From Streptococcus sp. 29896 (GTDB lineage Bacteria; Bacillota; Bacilli; Lactobacillales; Streptococcaceae): a stretch of DNA of 64,000 nucleotides. The notes under the pieces were generated by a model. The model did not search any database, was not told the DNA's origin, and worked only from the letters and a program-made list of their open reading frames with translations. The stretch spans positions 372,001 through 436,000 of the forward strand of contig NZ_CP118733.1 of NCBI RefSeq assembly GCF_032594915.1. Direction: 5' to 3'. This document shows positions 42,149 to 52,738 of this stretch, piece after piece. A program made the translations under genes and the position numbers. Within the stretch, counting starts at the first letter, position 1. Every line of letters starts with the position of its first letter.

Positions 42149-43687
42149 GTGGATAAGGAACTTGTATTGAGAAAGGTAAAAGAAGCATTTCCGAATGCTG
42201 TTCAACATGAAACGAATAGTTATACTGCCTTTAGCGTAGAAAATAAGAAAGATAAAAAAAGAAATTTTATAGAGATATCCAAGAGTAGAGTTGGGATAAA
42301 GGTAGCCATTCTTTCTCGTTTCTTATCCAGTCAGGAGAAGACCTTGTTTACCATTGCACCCAAGCAACATGGCTGGGCTATTGATGCTAATTGCTATATA
42401 CAGTCGGAAGAGGATATCGATAGGGTCTTGCCTTTCATTCGGAAATCCTACGAGGGGGTTAGACTTAGTGAAAAACCATTTGCTGAGGTAAATGAACAAG
42501 TAATCAAAGAAAGGGACAAAATGAAATCGACATTAAAAACTAGCTTAATTACTTCCTACAACCTCATTCTCCGTGGGGCACCTGGTACAGGAAAAACTTA
42601 TCTTGCCAAGCAAATTGCAGAGGAATTGACAGATGGACATCCAGAACAAATCGGTTTTGTTCAATTTCATCCTTCCTATGATTACACGGATTTTGTGGAA
42701 GGCTTGCGACCTGTAAAAGATGATTCTGGAGAAATCAAGTTTGACATCAAGCCCGGAATTTTCAAAGAGTTTTGTCAAAGAGCTATTAAATCCTCAAAAT
42801 CAGGAGGGCAGGACAATTTTGACGAGGCTTGGGAAAAGTTTTGGGAGGCTGTTTCTGATGAGCCCGACGGCTATAAGATGAAAACACTTAAAGGTAAGCC
42901 GATGAATTTAGTGGCCTATGAGAAAGGGGATATGACTGGCGTAACAGAGAAAGAATCGGATAGTCGATTCTATAACCGTAACCAATGTTATAATGTTTAC
43001 CGTGGCCTACCAGGAACGCCAAAAGGTGGCTTTGATACCTATCGCAAAGCGATTATTAAAGAAATGGCAGAAAAATTCGATCTAAAACCCTATCATGCTC
43101 CTGAAGATATTCAATCTGACAAAAAATTCGTCTTTATCATCGATGAAATCAACCGTGGGGAGATTTCCAAGATTTTTGGTGAGTTGTTCTATGCTATTGA
43201 TCCTGGTTATCGGGGCAAAAAGGGAGCAATTTCGACTCAGTATGCCAATATGCATGAAGGGGAAGAAAAGTTCTATATTCCGGAAAATGTTTATATCATT
43301 GGTACCATGAATGATATTGACCGTTCGGTAGATAGTTTTGATTTTGCCATGCGACGTCGTTTTCGTTTTGTTGAGATAAAAGCTGAAGATTGTTTAGGGA
43401 TGTGGAAGAATCAGCTAGACGACAGTAAGATTCTAGAAGCGACCATTCGACTGAGACATCTTAATCAGGCAATTGAAAAAATAGCGGATCTCAATCGAAA
43501 CTACCATATCGGACCATCCTACTTTTTAGCTCTTCCGCAACTGGATTACGATTATGAACGGCTATGGCAAGATTATATTCAGCCCTTGTTGGAAGAATAT
43601 CTTCGAGGTAGCTATCAAGAGGCGGAACAGTTAGAGGAATTGAAGGCTGCATTTGATAAGCTTGAGGAAATGGACGATGTGGATTAG
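42149..43687 (+). CDS. mcrB: McrB-like AAA+ GTPase of a McrBC restriction system
   Basis: 512 residues from GTG 42149 (AAAGGA 9 bases upstream); GTG 42131 is the alternative. An N-terminal domain of about 115 residues, of unknown family, probably reads the DNA. The motor has Walker A GAPGTGKT, Walker B FVFIIDEINRGE, the McrB signature TMNDIDRSVDSFDFAMRRRF and arginine-finger region. With McrC it should translocate on and cleave DNA carrying modified cytosines. The first part is AT-rich (14 of 60 GC in 42241-42300), suggesting acquired DNA. Confidence 0.9.
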   Translation: MDKELVLRKVKEAFPNAVQHETNSYTAFSVENKKDKKRNFIEISKSRVGIKVAILSRFLSSQEKTLFTIAPKQHGWAIDANCYIQSEEDIDRVLPFIRKSYEGVRLSEKPFAEVNEQVIKERDKMKSTLKTSLITSYNLILRGAPGTGKTYLAKQIAEELTDGHPEQIGFVQFHPSYDYTDFVEGLRPVKDDSGEIKFDIKPGIFKEFCQRAIKSSKSGGQDNFDEAWEKFWEAVSDEPDGYKMKTLKGKPMNLVAYEKGDMTGVTEKESDSRFYNRNQCYNVYRGLPGTPKGGFDTYRKAIIKEMAEKFDLKPYHAPEDIQSDKKFVFIIDEINRGEISKIFGELFYAIDPGYRGKKGAISTQYANMHEGEEKFYIPENVYIIGTMNDIDRSVDSFDFAMRRRFRFVEIKAEDCLGMWKNQLDDSKILEATIRLRHLNQAIEKIADLNRNYHIGPSYFLALPQLDYDYERLWQDYIQPLLEEYLRGSYQEAEQLEELKAAFDKLEEMDDVD

Positions 43688-45029
43688 AGACAATCAGCAA
43701 GGGATTTCGAAATCAGTTTTTAAAGAGCGGTATCCTTTTTTGGCGGATCACTTGCTTGATAGGAGTTTGGAGTCTTTGGCCAAAGAACAGGGTTTATTCC
43801 TGTTTCCGACGAGCTGGCAAGAAATTCCTGATCTCGACAAATCAGAAAAGCTGTTTGAGACTGTCGATCATTCCTTACGGACTGGAAATGTCATTGGCTT
43901 TATCGGATATCAGAATGACCAGTTGACGATTCATTCCCGCTTTGCTCAAAGTGATAAGGAAGATTATTTTCTGCATTACATGTTACAGAAGGTGCTTCAT
44001 CTCAATGTCACCAATCTAGAAACCTCATTTTCACTCGAGCAGCAATTCTATCAGCTGTTTATTTGCCTTTTTCCATCATTTCTTCAGGCTGCTTTGCGAA
44101 AGGGACTCTACAAAGAATATCGCCGTTTTCATCATCATGATGCGAATTTGAAGGGAGCCTTGGATATCGCTCGGCAATTGAAAACTAGCACACCATTTGA
44201 AGGGAAGATGGCTTATAGCACCAGAGAGTTTTCTTTTGATAATAATCTGATGCAACTGGTCCGACATACTATCGAGTATATCAAGGGGCACCAACTTTCA
44301 CGTACGTCCCTGCTATTTCAAGACAAGGATAGGGAGAATATAGAAACGATCATTCAAGCGACTCCTCGCTACCAATTAGCAGATAGAACAAAAATCATCT
44401 ACCAAAACCAAGTTGCACCTGTTCGTCATGCTTATTATCATGAATATGGGACCTTGCAAAAACTTTGTTTGTTGATTCTGAAAGGAACAAGGCATGGTGT
44501 TGGGGAGAGGCAGCAGCAGAAAATTCAAGGTATTCTGTTTGATGTGGCTTGGCTATGGGAAGAATATCTAGCACAACTGTTAGGGGAAGAGTTTCACCAT
44601 CCGCGAAATAAGGCGAAGAGCGACAGTTTTTCCATGTTTCAAGGTGGTAATGGGCGCATTTATCCTGATTTTGTTTCCCTTTCGAAAAAGGTTGTTGCGG
44701 ATGCCAAGTACAAACCAATCGACAATATCAAAGGAAGAGACTACTTGCAGATAGTAGCCTATATGTACCGATTTGATGCTCGGAATGGCTTTTATTTATT
44801 TCCTCATTCTGGGAAAACTGAAGAGAGTAAGCAGTATGAATTGTTGGAGGGGAAATGCCAAAGAAGAAATGAACCAGTTGTGGTTGAAAAACTGGGCTTG
44901 GCGATCCCTCAAGGAGTAGCATCTTTTGATGAGTTTTGCCAGCAAATAGAAAGAAATGAGCAGGTCTTTCTACAGTCGCTTCTATCCAAGTCTAGGGGAG
45001 AAATCTCTGAGGTTATGGGGGCAAAATAA
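43677..45029 (+). CDS. mcrC: McrC-like endonuclease subunit
   Basis: 450 residues from ATG 43677 with GAGGAAATGG upstream, overlapping mcrB by 11 bases. The C-terminal PD-(D/E)xK nuclease core is visible as GRIYPDFVSL then VVADAKYK, followed by the QIVAYMYRF helix. McrC stimulates McrB and cuts DNA. Intact nuclease residues and translational coupling suggest a working system. No methyltransferase gene is nearby, as expected for a modification-dependent (type IV) system. Confidence 0.9.
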   Translation: MWIRDNQQGISKSVFKERYPFLADHLLDRSLESLAKEQGLFLFPTSWQEIPDLDKSEKLFETVDHSLRTGNVIGFIGYQNDQLTIHSRFAQSDKEDYFLHYMLQKVLHLNVTNLETSFSLEQQFYQLFICLFPSFLQAALRKGLYKEYRRFHHHDANLKGALDIARQLKTSTPFEGKMAYSTREFSFDNNLMQLVRHTIEYIKGHQLSRTSLLFQDKDRENIETIIQATPRYQLADRTKIIYQNQVAPVRHAYYHEYGTLQKLCLLILKGTRHGVGERQQQKIQGILFDVAWLWEEYLAQLLGEEFHHPRNKAKSDSFSMFQGGNGRIYPDFVSLSKKVVADAKYKPIDNIKGRDYLQIVAYMYRFDARNGFYLFPHSGKTEESKQYELLEGKCQRRNEPVVVEKLGLAIPQGVASFDEFCQQIERNEQVFLQSLLSKSRGEISEVMGAK

Positions 45030-45086
45030 TTGTTTCCCTAAGAAAAATCAACTATACTAAACCTATCAACTAGAAAAGAGAAGAAG

Positions 45087-45452
45087 ATGAAATCATTTTG
45101 GATGAACTTAGCAGTAGCAGACCTTGAAAAAGCTGGTCAGTTTTATGAAGCGGTTGGTTTTTCTGTGGCGACTTTTGGAGATACCAAGTCAGCAACCTTG
45201 CCAGAAGGTGGTAACTTGATTTTGATGTAGGCAGATACTTTTGCCCAACGCGTACCATTTCAGCTAGCAACTAGTGGCAATGAAGTCTTGATTTCACTTA
45301 ATGTAGCAACTAAAGAAGAAGTGGACAGCCTTATTGAGCGTGTAGAAGTCAATGGTGGACAAATTACAGGTCGTCCGACAGATGCCTATGGCTTTTATGG
45401 TGCCAGCTTTACAGATTTGGATGGACATCATTTCAACGTGATTGTTATGTAA
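45087..45452 (+). pseudogene. VOC (glyoxalase/bleomycin-resistance) family gene with internal stop
   Basis: Reads MKSFWMNLAVADLEKAGQFY and ends DGHHFNVIVM, a 121-residue VOC fold, but codon 48 (45228-45230) is TAG. The frame is uninterrupted on both sides, so one nonsense change inactivated it. An AGAAGAAG Shine-Dalgarno precedes the ATG. The role would have been metal-dependent lyase, isomerase or drug binding; it cannot be specified. Confidence 0.85.
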
Positions 45453-45526
45453 GATGCTCTTGTTTTTTCAATAACGATTTATTTTTAAAGTTTAAATAAG
45501 AAAATCGTTCGTCATAGCTTATGGAT

Positions 45527-45556
45527 TGGGAGAATCTGAGGATTCTTCCTTTTTTT
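45527..45556 (+). terminator. Terminator after the VOC pseudogene
   Basis: GGGAGAATC (45527-45535) and GATTCTTCC (45540-45548), loop TGAG, then TTTTTTT. Confidence 0.8.
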
Positions 45557-45571
45557 CATGCTGGATTTTGA

Positions 45572-45577
45572 TATAAT
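45572..45577 (+). promoter_or_regulatory. Extended -10 promoter of the ECF ATPase gene
   Basis: TGATATAAT with TATAAT at 45572-45577 and ATG at 45585: the predicted transcription start is 45583-45585. The upstream 45549-45554 sequence is a poor -35. This suggests a leaderless mRNA. Confidence 0.6.
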
Positions 45578-45584
45578 AGGAATT

Positions 45585-47258
45585 ATGAAAAAAGTCATCG
45601 AATTCAAGAATTTTTCCTTTAAATACAATGCGCAGACGGATGCGACTTTACATGGTATTGATTTGACCATTTATGAAGGAGAAAAGGTGCTGATTATTGG
45701 ACCATCTGGTTCAGGCAAGTCCACTCTCGGTCAGGTCTTGAATGGGATTATCCCTGCCATTCATAAGGGAACCCATACAGGGGATTTTGAACTGATGGGG
45801 ATCCCTGCCTTTGACCAGTCTATTTACCAAAAATCTCTTATGGTCAGCACCGTTTTGCAAGATACGGATGGTCAGTTTATTGGGCTTTCTGTAGCAGAAG
45901 ATTTGGCCTTTGCCTTGGAAAATGACATGGAAACCTTGGCGACTATGAAGGAGCGAGTTCATGACTGGGCAGAACGCTTAGACTTAAAAGAACTGTTGGA
46001 CCATCGTCCCCAGGATCTCTCGGGAGGTCAGAAGCAACGGGTTAGCCTAGCAGGAGTCTTGATCGATGAAAGTCCGATTTTGTTGTTTGATGAACCTTTG
46101 GCCAATTTGGATCCAAAATCTGGACAGGATACCATTGATTTGATTGACCGGATTCATAATGAAGAAGGAACAACGACCATTATTATCGAGCACCGCTTGG
46201 AAGATGTGCTTTACCGCCAGGTGGACCGAATTGTCTTGATCAATGGTGGGCGTCTGGTCTTTAATGGTCATCCTGACCAACTCTTACAATCGGATTTGCT
46301 GCAAGAAAATGGTATTCGAGAGCCGCTCTATCTAGCAACTTTACGTGCCCTCGGTTATCAATTGGCGGATATTTCTCATCCATCTTCATTGGAAAAAATA
46401 GATTTGATAGACCGAGCTATTCCAGATTTACCGCATATTGAACGAGCTCAGAAGGATCGCAACCCCCTGCTAGAGATTTCTCAGTTGCAAGTCGCTTACG
46501 GAGATCATCAAGTGATTCCTGATATGGATCTGACGATTTACCAGGGAGAACGCCTGGCTATCGTCGGAAAAAATGGTGCAGGAAAATCGACCTTGGCAAA
46601 GGCCCTCTGTGGTTTTCTGCCTGTTCAAGGTCAGTTTTTGTGGCAGGGTCAATCCATAGCGGATGACTCTGTCAAAGAAAGAGCCCAGCGGATTGGCTAT
46701 GTTTTACAAAATCCCAACCAAATGATCAGTCAGACTATGATTTTTGATGAAGTTGCCTTGGGATTGCGCCTCAGAGGAGTGGCAGAAGACCAGATTCAAG
46801 GCAAGGTCGAGTCAGTCTTGGAAGTGTGCGGACTCTATCCATTTCGGAAGTGGCCCATTTCAGCCCTTTCGTATGGGCAGAAAAAGCGCGTGACCGTCGC
46901 TTCTATTTTGGTTCTGGAGCCTGATATTATCCTCTTGGATGAGCCAACAGCCGGACAGGACCAACGTCATTACCGTGAAATGATGGACTTTCTGAATCAA
47001 CTAAATGCACAAGGGCAAACGATTGTGATGATTACTCATGACATGCAGCTGATGTTGGATTATTGTGACAGGGCCTTGGTTGTCGTAGATGGACAGATTG
47101 TCTATCAGGGACACCCAGCTGAACTCTTGGTCAAGCGACCAGTGATTGAGCAGGCCAATCTCAAGGAAACCAGCATTTTTCATCTGGCAGAGAAGATGGG
47201 CTTGGATCCTCTGGATTTGACCAATTTATACATGAAAACAGAAAGGAGAGAAACATGA
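45585..47258 (+). CDS. ECF transporter ATPase, fused A-A' subunits
   Basis: 557 residues with two ATPase domains: Walker [10 protein letters not shown], signature [10 protein letters not shown] and Walker [14 protein letters not shown]; then [18 protein letters not shown] and [11 protein letters not shown]. It is a group I ECF energising protein. The start at 45585 ([14 protein letters not shown]) is the family start; an upstream in-frame start would include the -10 box. It overlaps the T gene by 4 bases. Its S component is probably the UPF0397-like protein at 39342. Confidence 0.9.
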   Translation: MKKVIEFKNFSFKYNAQTDATLHGIDLTIYEGEKVLIIGPSGSGKSTLGQVLNGIIPAIHKGTHTGDFELMGIPAFDQSIYQKSLMVSTVLQDTDGQFIGLSVAEDLAFALENDMETLATMKERVHDWAERLDLKELLDHRPQDLSGGQKQRVSLAGVLIDESPILLFDEPLANLDPKSGQDTIDLIDRIHNEEGTTTIIIEHRLEDVLYRQVDRIVLINGGRLVFNGHPDQLLQSDLLQENGIREPLYLATLRALGYQLADISHPSSLEKIDLIDRAIPDLPHIERAQKDRNPLLEISQLQVAYGDHQVIPDMDLTIYQGERLAIVGKNGAGKSTLAKALCGFLPVQGQFLWQGQSIADDSVKERAQRIGYVLQNPNQMISQTMIFDEVALGLRLRGVAEDQIQGKVESVLEVCGLYPFRKWPISALSYGQKKRVTVASILVLEPDIILLDEPTAGQDQRHYREMMDFLNQLNAQGQTIVMITHDMQLMLDYCDRALVVVDGQIVYQGHPAELLVKRPVIEQANLKETSIFHLAEKMGLDPLDLTNLYMKTERRET

Positions 47259-48085
47259 GTCAACACTTAATCGGCTATCAACCTGGCAAAGGATTCATCT
47301 ACCAGCTGTCAGCAGTTACAAAGATGCTCTTTTTCCTTTTGATCTCCATTATCGCCATGGTCACTTATGATACACGATTGATTCTGGTCATTGCGGTTTT
47401 TTCACTCAGTCTCTTTCGTTTGTCAAAAATTCGACTCAAGGACGTGTCTTTTGTCCTTGTATTTACAACGATTTTTGCCCTTCTCAATGCCTTGATGGTC
47501 TATCTGTTTGCTCCGCAATACGGAGTCAGCCTCTATGGCGCTAAGACTGTTTTATGGGAAGGTCTGGGCATTTATACAGTGACCAGTCAGCAACTGTTTT
47601 ACATGCTTAACATGGTGCTCAAGTATTTTTGTACTGTTCCTCTGGCGGTAGTCTTTCTGATGACAACCCATCCCAGTCAATTTGCCTCTAGTCTGAATCA
47701 GATTGGCGTTCCCTATAAGATTGCTTATGCAGTCAGTCTCACCATGCGCTACATTCCAGATATCCAGGAAGAATTTTTCACAATTCGAATGTCTCAAGAG
47801 GCACGTGGTTTAGAGTTGTCTAAAAAAGGGAAATTGATGGATCGTATTAAGGGCAACCTTTCCTTAGTTGTTCCCTTGATTTTCAGTTCTTTGGGACGAA
47901 TTGATACCATTTCAACTGCCATGGAATTGCGCCGCTTTGGAAAAAATTCGAAGCGGACCTGGTTTACTCACCAAGCTTTGCAAAAGCAGGACTACCTTGT
48001 TTTTCTAGTGATTGCCCTCTTTGCTTGTACAGCCATTGCACTATTTATTCTCAATCAAGGGCGATTTTATAATCCTTGGAAATAA
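47255..48085 (+). CDS. ECF transporter transmembrane (T) component
   Basis: 276 residues, five to six hydrophobic segments, CbiQ/EcfT family. Coupling helices carry [12 protein letters not shown] and [12 protein letters not shown]. It starts in ATGAG overlapping the end of the ATPase gene (ACATGAG), with AAAGGAGAG upstream. It docks the ATPases to the S component. Confidence 0.9.
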   Translation: MSQHLIGYQPGKGFIYQLSAVTKMLFFLLISIIAMVTYDTRLILVIAVFSLSLFRLSKIRLKDVSFVLVFTTIFALLNALMVYLFAPQYGVSLYGAKTVLWEGLGIYTVTSQQLFYMLNMVLKYFCTVPLAVVFLMTTHPSQFASSLNQIGVPYKIAYAVSLTMRYIPDIQEEFFTIRMSQEARGLELSKKGKLMDRIKGNLSLVVPLIFSSLGRIDTISTAMELRRFGKNSKRTWFTHQALQKQDYLVFLVIALFACTAIALFILNQGRFYNPWK

Positions 48086-48086
48086 C

Positions 48087-48117
48087 GAAAAGGAGTTCCA
48101 GTTGGAACTCCTTTTAA
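48087..48117. terminator. Bidirectional terminator
   Basis: AAAAGGAGTTCCA and TGGAACTCCTTTT form a near-perfect 13-bp stem with a 1-2 base loop, overlapping the rsmG stop. Confidence 0.85.
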
Positions 48118-48827
48118 AGTGGCCGTTTTGCTGGGATACCCGCCTTACGTGGGTACTTGTTTGGGGTTTCTTTTTTCTTTTCAACAACTGTCAGGGTACG
48201 GGGGTCGCCATTCGGCAATTGGTAATCCTGGTTTTCAATGACCTTGGCAAAGAGTAGGTTGAGGGCGTTCTTTGCAGCTTCCAGTTCGTTTTCAGCATCA
48301 GAAGCCTTGAGGGCTATCAAGCGACCATTGAGAGCTAAAAAAGGAATGGTTAGCTCTGATAAGACCTGCATGCGGGCAACCGCACGTGCAGTGACCAACT
48401 GAAATTGCGCCCGAAAATTCTTGTCATGGGCAAAGTCCTCTGCACGACCATGGTAAAAATGTACTTTTTCCAATTTCAGTTCTTCAGCCAAATGGTTCAA
48501 AAAGGTGATGCGCTTGTTGAGAGAGTCGATAATCGTCACCTCAAGCTCTGGAAATACAATCTTCATTGGTAAGCTTGGAAAGCCAGCTCCAGCCCCGATG
48601 TCTAATAGCTTGAAATTTTGGTTGGTAATATACCCCTGTAAAATTGGAGCAAGGGAATCAAAGAAGTGTTTGAGATAGACCTCCTCTTCTTCTGTGATAG
48701 CCGTTAGATTGATTTTTTCATTCCACTCTACCAAGAGTTGGAAGTAGCGTTGGAATTGCTGTTTCTGTTTGTCTGTTAAGACTATGCCCTTCTGAGCAAG
48801 TGTTAGATAAAATTCTTCTGGTTTCAT
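48114..48827 (-). CDS. rsmG: 16S rRNA (guanine527-N7)-methyltransferase RsmG
   Basis: 237 residues: [20 protein letters not shown]-binding motif, [11 protein letters not shown], and VTARAVARM, all diagnostic of RsmG/GidB. It makes m7G527; loss gives low-level streptomycin resistance in many bacteria. Single gene, convergent with the ECF T gene. Confidence 0.96.
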   Translation of the reverse strand: MKPEEFYLTLAQKGIVLTDKQKQQFQRYFQLLVEWNEKINLTAITEEEEVYLKHFFDSLAPILQGYITNQNFKLLDIGAGAGFPSLPMKIVFPELEVTIIDSLNKRITFLNHLAEELKLEKVHFYHGRAEDFAHDKNFRAQFQLVTARAVARMQVLSELTIPFLALNGRLIALKASDAENELEAAKNALNLLFAKVIENQDYQLPNGDPRTLTVVEKKKETPNKYPRKAGIPAKRPL

Positions 48828-48847
48828 ACCTCTATCTTATCACATTC

Positions 48848-48935
48848 CACAAAAAAAGAAAAACCCAGCCCCTTGTCGCGACCACCAAAGTTTTCACTTG
48901 TTGGTTTGCAGTTCAAAGGGTTGGGTTCTTTTATT
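48848..48935 (-). terminator. Terminator region after pbp1A
   Basis: On the minus strand AGAACCCAACCC pairs with GGGGCTGGGTTTTTCT around a long, itself folded loop, followed by TTTTTTT. It is longer than a normal terminator. Confidence 0.65.
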
Positions 48936-51132
48936 AGTCGTTATTATTGGATTGATTTTGATTTGTATCTGTTGTTGTCGTTTCAGATGTTGTTTGACTG
49001 GTTTCAGTAATTGTTTGACTAGATTCAGTCGTTGTGGATTCAGTCTCAACAGCAGTAGATGAAGTGGTTGAAGATTGGGAATTATAATTGTTATTATAAG
49101 AATTACGATAGTTGTAACTATTGTAGAGGATGTTGTTGTAACTGTCGCTGCCTTTCAAGTAGAGGTTACTACCGTATTGGTAGAGTCCCTCAGGCATTTC
49201 CCAATCGACAGCTGTCTCAACTGGGTTGAGGTAGGCCATCATGTTGCGGAAGACATCTGTTGCAATCTTCATACCGCTATCCAAGACAGGTGTCTTTCTA
49301 TTAGTGTAACCTGACCAGACAGCCATAGCATATTTGGTCGAATAACCAACAAAGTTTTCATCGGGGACGACCATCATGCTGTAATTAGCTGCTTCATTGT
49401 TGGCAAGAATTTCTGTGTACTCACTATCCGTGTAGTTTGAGGTACCGGTTTTACCAGCCATTGGGACACCTGTTACAGCACCATTTAACCCAGTTCCCAA
49501 TGTCATAACGCTCTTCAGCATATCTGTCATCATGTAGGCTGTTTCAGCTGTCATGACACGATTGCCTTCTGGTTGGAACTCTTGTTTGGTTCCGTCCGTA
49601 AAGACGACCTTATTGACATATTGCGGTTTGTAGTAGGTACCGCCGTTGGCAAATGCTGCATAGGCAGCTGCCATCTTCTCGCTACTTGCTCCATATTCAC
49701 TACTAGACTCAGTTGTATTACTTGAGATAGCGTTTGAATAGAGGAGTTGTGGGTAATTGATGCCGACGCTGTTCAAGAAGCTGAGGGCCTTGTCCAAACC
49801 AGTTTCCTCAAGTGCTTTTACAGCGGGTACGTTTCGTGAATACTGGAGGGCTGTCTTGACAGAAATTGTGCCGTAGTAACTTCTATCCCAGTTGTAAACT
49901 GGAGTAGTTGTTCCAGGGTAGTAATAAGGGCCGTCTAGAATGGTATCTGCAGTTGAATTATAGATACCATTTTCAATCGCTGGGGCATAGTCGGTAATGG
50001 GTTTCATGGTTGAGCCGAAGTCGCGATTGGTTTCAACTGCCTGGTTGGTACCAAACGATACGCTACTTGATTGATTTCGCCCGCCAAGTTGAGCAACAAC
50101 CTTACCATTGCTGACATCGACGACTGTTGAGGCTACTTGGAAAGTAGTGTCTGGATAGGTGATATATAGGTCTGTGTTATAGATATTCCAGAGCTGTTGT
50201 TGTGCTGCAGTATCGACGTTTGTATACACATCCATACCAGTCGTCAAGAGGTTGTAACCTGTTTTTTCTTCTACTTCAGCAATGACTTCCTTGAGGTAGT
50301 TGTCCATATATGCTGGATAGGCTGAAGTGCTAGTTAAGGGTTGTAGGCCATCTGTAATAGGTGTCACGACCGCTTGTTCATATTGTTCCATAGTGATGTA
50401 ATCCAGCTTCAACATCTGAGAAAGGACTAAATCACGGCGGTTCTTGGCAACTTCAGGCTGAGTATACGGATCGTACTGGTTTGGGGCTTGTGGCATACCA
50501 GCCAAAAGGGCTAGCTGGGGTAGGGTCAGGTCTTTCAGTTCTTTGCCGTAAAATGCTTGGGCAGCTGTCTTCATCCCGTAGTTTCCGTTGGACATATAGA
50601 CCTTGTTTACATAGTAAGTCAAGATGTCTTGTTTGGTTTTCATACGCTCCAGTTTGAGGGCAAGCCAAGCTTCTTGGATCTTACGCTTGATGTTTTGGTC
50701 CTCTGTCGAAGTCGAGAAGTAAGTTAATTTAATCAGCTGTTGGTCCAAGGTTGATCCACCTTGCAGATTTCCACCGCTCAGGTTGTTGAGCAAGGAACCA
50801 GCGATACGAATTACATCGACACCGCGGTGATTAAAGTAACGCTGATCTTCAATGGCGACAATAGCGTTGACCAAATCCGTAGGGATTTCAGATGCATCTG
50901 CATTTGAGCGTTTTTCTGCTCCTAGGTCAGCAATGAGCGTGCCGTCCTTGTCATAAATTTTACTTGAAACCGTTGCTGTCAATGTTTCCTCAGTCAATTC
51001 AGGAGCAGTAGCGATGTAATAACCTGCTAAGCAGGCTCCTGCAAGAAAGACAAAAAGAAAGAGTCCCATTAGGATATTGGCACCAAGCATCAAGATGCGT
51101 TTGGTATTTGGATTATTCAATGGAGTCACCAC
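48934..51132 (-). CDS. pbp1A: Penicillin-binding protein 1A
   Basis: 732 residues: one N-terminal membrane helix (about 15-38); glycosyltransferase GT51 domain with [12 protein letters not shown] and [10 protein letters not shown]; transpeptidase with active-site STMK, SRN and KTGT motifs; and a long Ser/Thr/Asn/Gln-rich tail. It polymerises and crosslinks peptidoglycan. The STMK motif is the susceptible-type sequence; no SAMK-like change is seen. It starts with GTG at 51132 inside recU (20-base overlap); GTG 51129 is also possible. The recU-pbp1A pairing is classical in streptococci. Confidence 0.95.
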   Translation of the reverse strand: MVTPLNNPNTKRILMLGANILMGLFLFVFLAGACLAGYYIATAPELTEETLTATVSSKIYDKDGTLIADLGAEKRSNADASEIPTDLVNAIVAIEDQRYFNHRGVDVIRIAGSLLNNLSGGNLQGGSTLDQQLIKLTYFSTSTEDQNIKRKIQEAWLALKLERMKTKQDILTYYVNKVYMSNGNYGMKTAAQAFYGKELKDLTLPQLALLAGMPQAPNQYDPYTQPEVAKNRRDLVLSQMLKLDYITMEQYEQAVVTPITDGLQPLTSTSAYPAYMDNYLKEVIAEVEEKTGYNLLTTGMDVYTNVDTAAQQQLWNIYNTDLYITYPDTTFQVASTVVDVSNGKVVAQLGGRNQSSSVSFGTNQAVETNRDFGSTMKPITDYAPAIENGIYNSTADTILDGPYYYPGTTTPVYNWDRSYYGTISVKTALQYSRNVPAVKALEETGLDKALSFLNSVGINYPQLLYSNAISSNTTESSSEYGASSEKMAAAYAAFANGGTYYKPQYVNKVVFTDGTKQEFQPEGNRVMTAETAYMMTDMLKSVMTLGTGLNGAVTGVPMAGKTGTSNYTDSEYTEILANNEAANYSMMVVPDENFVGYSTKYAMAVWSGYTNRKTPVLDSGMKIATDVFRNMMAYLNPVETAVDWEMPEGLYQYGSNLYLKGSDSYNNILYNSYNYRNSYNNNYNSQSSTTSSTAVETESTTTESSQTITETSQTTSETTTTDTNQNQSNNND

Positions 51133-51721
51133 CTAAAAATTTTTCTTCAACAATTGTTAGATAGGGAAGGCTTGGATAGCCACCCATTTTGATTTCATAG
51201 CCATTTTCTTGGATATAAGAAAGTGGCAGAGATTTGCTACCATTATCAAGGTCATAGTAATGAAGCAAAGAGGAGGCAGGCAAGAGATAGGTCTCTCCAA
51301 TGGTTGAAAAGTGGAGTAAGACAAAGGCAATGCCACCCTGTTGGAGTACCATCCGCATATGTTCCAGCTGGTGCTGGTGGAAGTTCTTCATCGGCATGGA
51401 TGTCTTTTGTCTGGTTTCCTTGGCTTCGAAATCTATGTAGCGACCCTTGAAGACACCGGAGTAATCCGTTGTTGAGGCTTGTCTAAAGTAGGCTTCAACA
51501 ATCTTGGCCCGACTCCGCTGAGGATAATCAACTTTTACAATCTGAACAGGAGTGGGTTTCTTGTGGATTACCGCAAGGTTTCTACTTAGATAGTATTGAT
51601 TGCTGTCGTTAATGGCCGCTTCGAAGGTCATTCCGCGGTTGGCAAAGGAAATTTTTTCGTCTGGTCGCGGTTTTCCCCGCGGCACTACTTTTCTCCCAAT
51701 TTGGTGAGGGTATTTGACCAT
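51113..51721 (-). CDS. recU: Holliday junction resolvase RecU
   Basis: 202 residues. Nuclease segments [14 protein letters not shown] (D and E-x-K) and the N-terminal [16 protein letters not shown] are typical. RecU resolves recombination intermediates and also biases RecA. Upstream of and overlapping pbp1A. Confidence 0.95.
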   Translation of the reverse strand: MVKYPHQIGRKVVPRGKPRPDEKISFANRGMTFEAAINDSNQYYLSRNLAVIHKKPTPVQIVKVDYPQRSRAKIVEAYFRQASTTDYSGVFKGRYIDFEAKETRQKTSMPMKNFHQHQLEHMRMVLQQGGIAFVLLHFSTIGETYLLPASSLLHYYDLDNGSKSLPLSYIQENGYEIKMGGYPSLPYLTIVEEKFLGGDSIE

Positions 51722-51786
51722 AGTTCCTCTTCTTGATAAAATAGTATCAGCATATTATACCATAAAGAGGGGATTTTCAACAAATA

Positions 51787-52326
51787 ATGACTTCTAAAAC
51801 CGTATTGATCCAAGGCTACCGAGCTCATGAGCTGGGGATATTTGGTCAGAAAGATCCACGATTGGCGATTATCAAAGAGGCTATTCGTAAGGATCTGATT
51901 TCCTTACTAGAAGAGGGGGCGAACTGGTTTGTCTTCACAGGACAACTGGGGTTTGAATACTGGTGTTTGGAGACCTTATTGGACTTGAAAAAAGAGGGGT
52001 ATGAATGCCAGATTGCCACGATTTTTTTATTTGCTAATCATGGAGAGAATTGGCAGGAACATCAACAGGAAAAATTGGCCCTCTTTCGGCAACAGGATTT
52101 TGTGAAAATTGCCTTTGAACGGTATGAAAATCCATCCCAATTTCGGGAGTTTAATCAATTTCTTCTAGATAAGACCAATCAGGCCTATGTATTTTATGAA
52201 CCTGAAAATGAAACACAATTGAAATACCTTTACAATCTGCTGCTAACAAAAGAGGCTTATACTGTTAAAACGCTTACCTTTGAACGTCTAAATGAGGTGG
52301 CGGAAAATTTTGAAAAATTTGAGTGA
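51787..52326 (+). CDS. ypsA: YpsA family SLOG-domain protein (DUF1273)
   Basis: 179 residues with the Rossmann-like SLOG fold: [28 protein letters not shown] and AYVFYEPEN. In Bacillus YpsA influences cell division and is linked with GpsB. Divergent from recU and next to gpsB, as in Firmicutes generally. Ligand, probably a nucleotide, is not known. Confidence 0.9.
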   Translation: MTSKTVLIQGYRAHELGIFGQKDPRLAIIKEAIRKDLISLLEEGANWFVFTGQLGFEYWCLETLLDLKKEGYECQIATIFLFANHGENWQEHQQEKLALFRQQDFVKIAFERYENPSQFREFNQFLLDKTNQAYVFYEPENETQLKYLYNLLLTKEAYTVKTLTFERLNEVAENFEKFE

Positions 52327-52332
52327 TTTGAC

Positions 52333-52362
52333 TTGATTTTTCCCTATTTTTTTTAATATAAT
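52333..52362 (+). promoter_or_regulatory. gpsB promoter
   Basis: TTGATT (52333-52338), 18 bases, TATAAT (52357-52362); GGGAGAGAG precedes the ATG. Confidence 0.65.
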
Positions 52363-52395
52363 AGAATTAGTGACGTTTAGATTAGGGAGAGAGAC

Positions 52396-52722
52396 ATGGC
52401 AAGTATTAAATTTACAACTAAAGATATTTTTGAACAAGATTTTAAGATTGGTTTTCGTGGGTATGATCAGGATGAAGTCAATGATTTTTTAGATGAAATC
52501 ATGAAGGACTATGACGCCTATGAAGCGATTATCAAGGAGTTGAAGGGTGAGATTGCACGCTTGAAAGCACAAGCAGCTAATGGTAATAAGCCAGTTGCAC
52601 CAGTTGAAGAAACAACGACAATCCGTACGGAACGAATGACATCAGCAACAAACTTTGATATTCTTCGCCGTCTCAATCGCTTGGAAAAAGAAGTATTTGG
52701 AAAGCAAATCGTTCAAGAATAG
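52396..52722 (+). CDS. gpsB: Cell division regulator GpsB
   Basis: 108 residues, DivIVA-like: membrane/protein-binding N-terminus with FTTKDIFEQDFKIGFRGYDQDEVNDFLD, a coiled coil to about residue 65, a linker, and a C-terminal FDILRRLNRLEKEVFG trimerisation helix. It balances septal and peripheral wall growth through PBPs and StkP; the serine/threonine phosphatase partner stp is at the end of this window. Confidence 0.95.
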   Translation: MASIKFTTKDIFEQDFKIGFRGYDQDEVNDFLDEIMKDYDAYEAIIKELKGEIARLKAQAANGNKPVAPVEETTTIRTERMTSATNFDILRRLNRLEKEVFGKQIVQE

Positions 52723-52738
52723 AGCATTTGTGAAGTGT

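Noticed and set aside
48848..48935. Possible small RNA after pbp1A
   Set aside because: The fold ends as a terminator of pbp1A and no separate promoter was seen.
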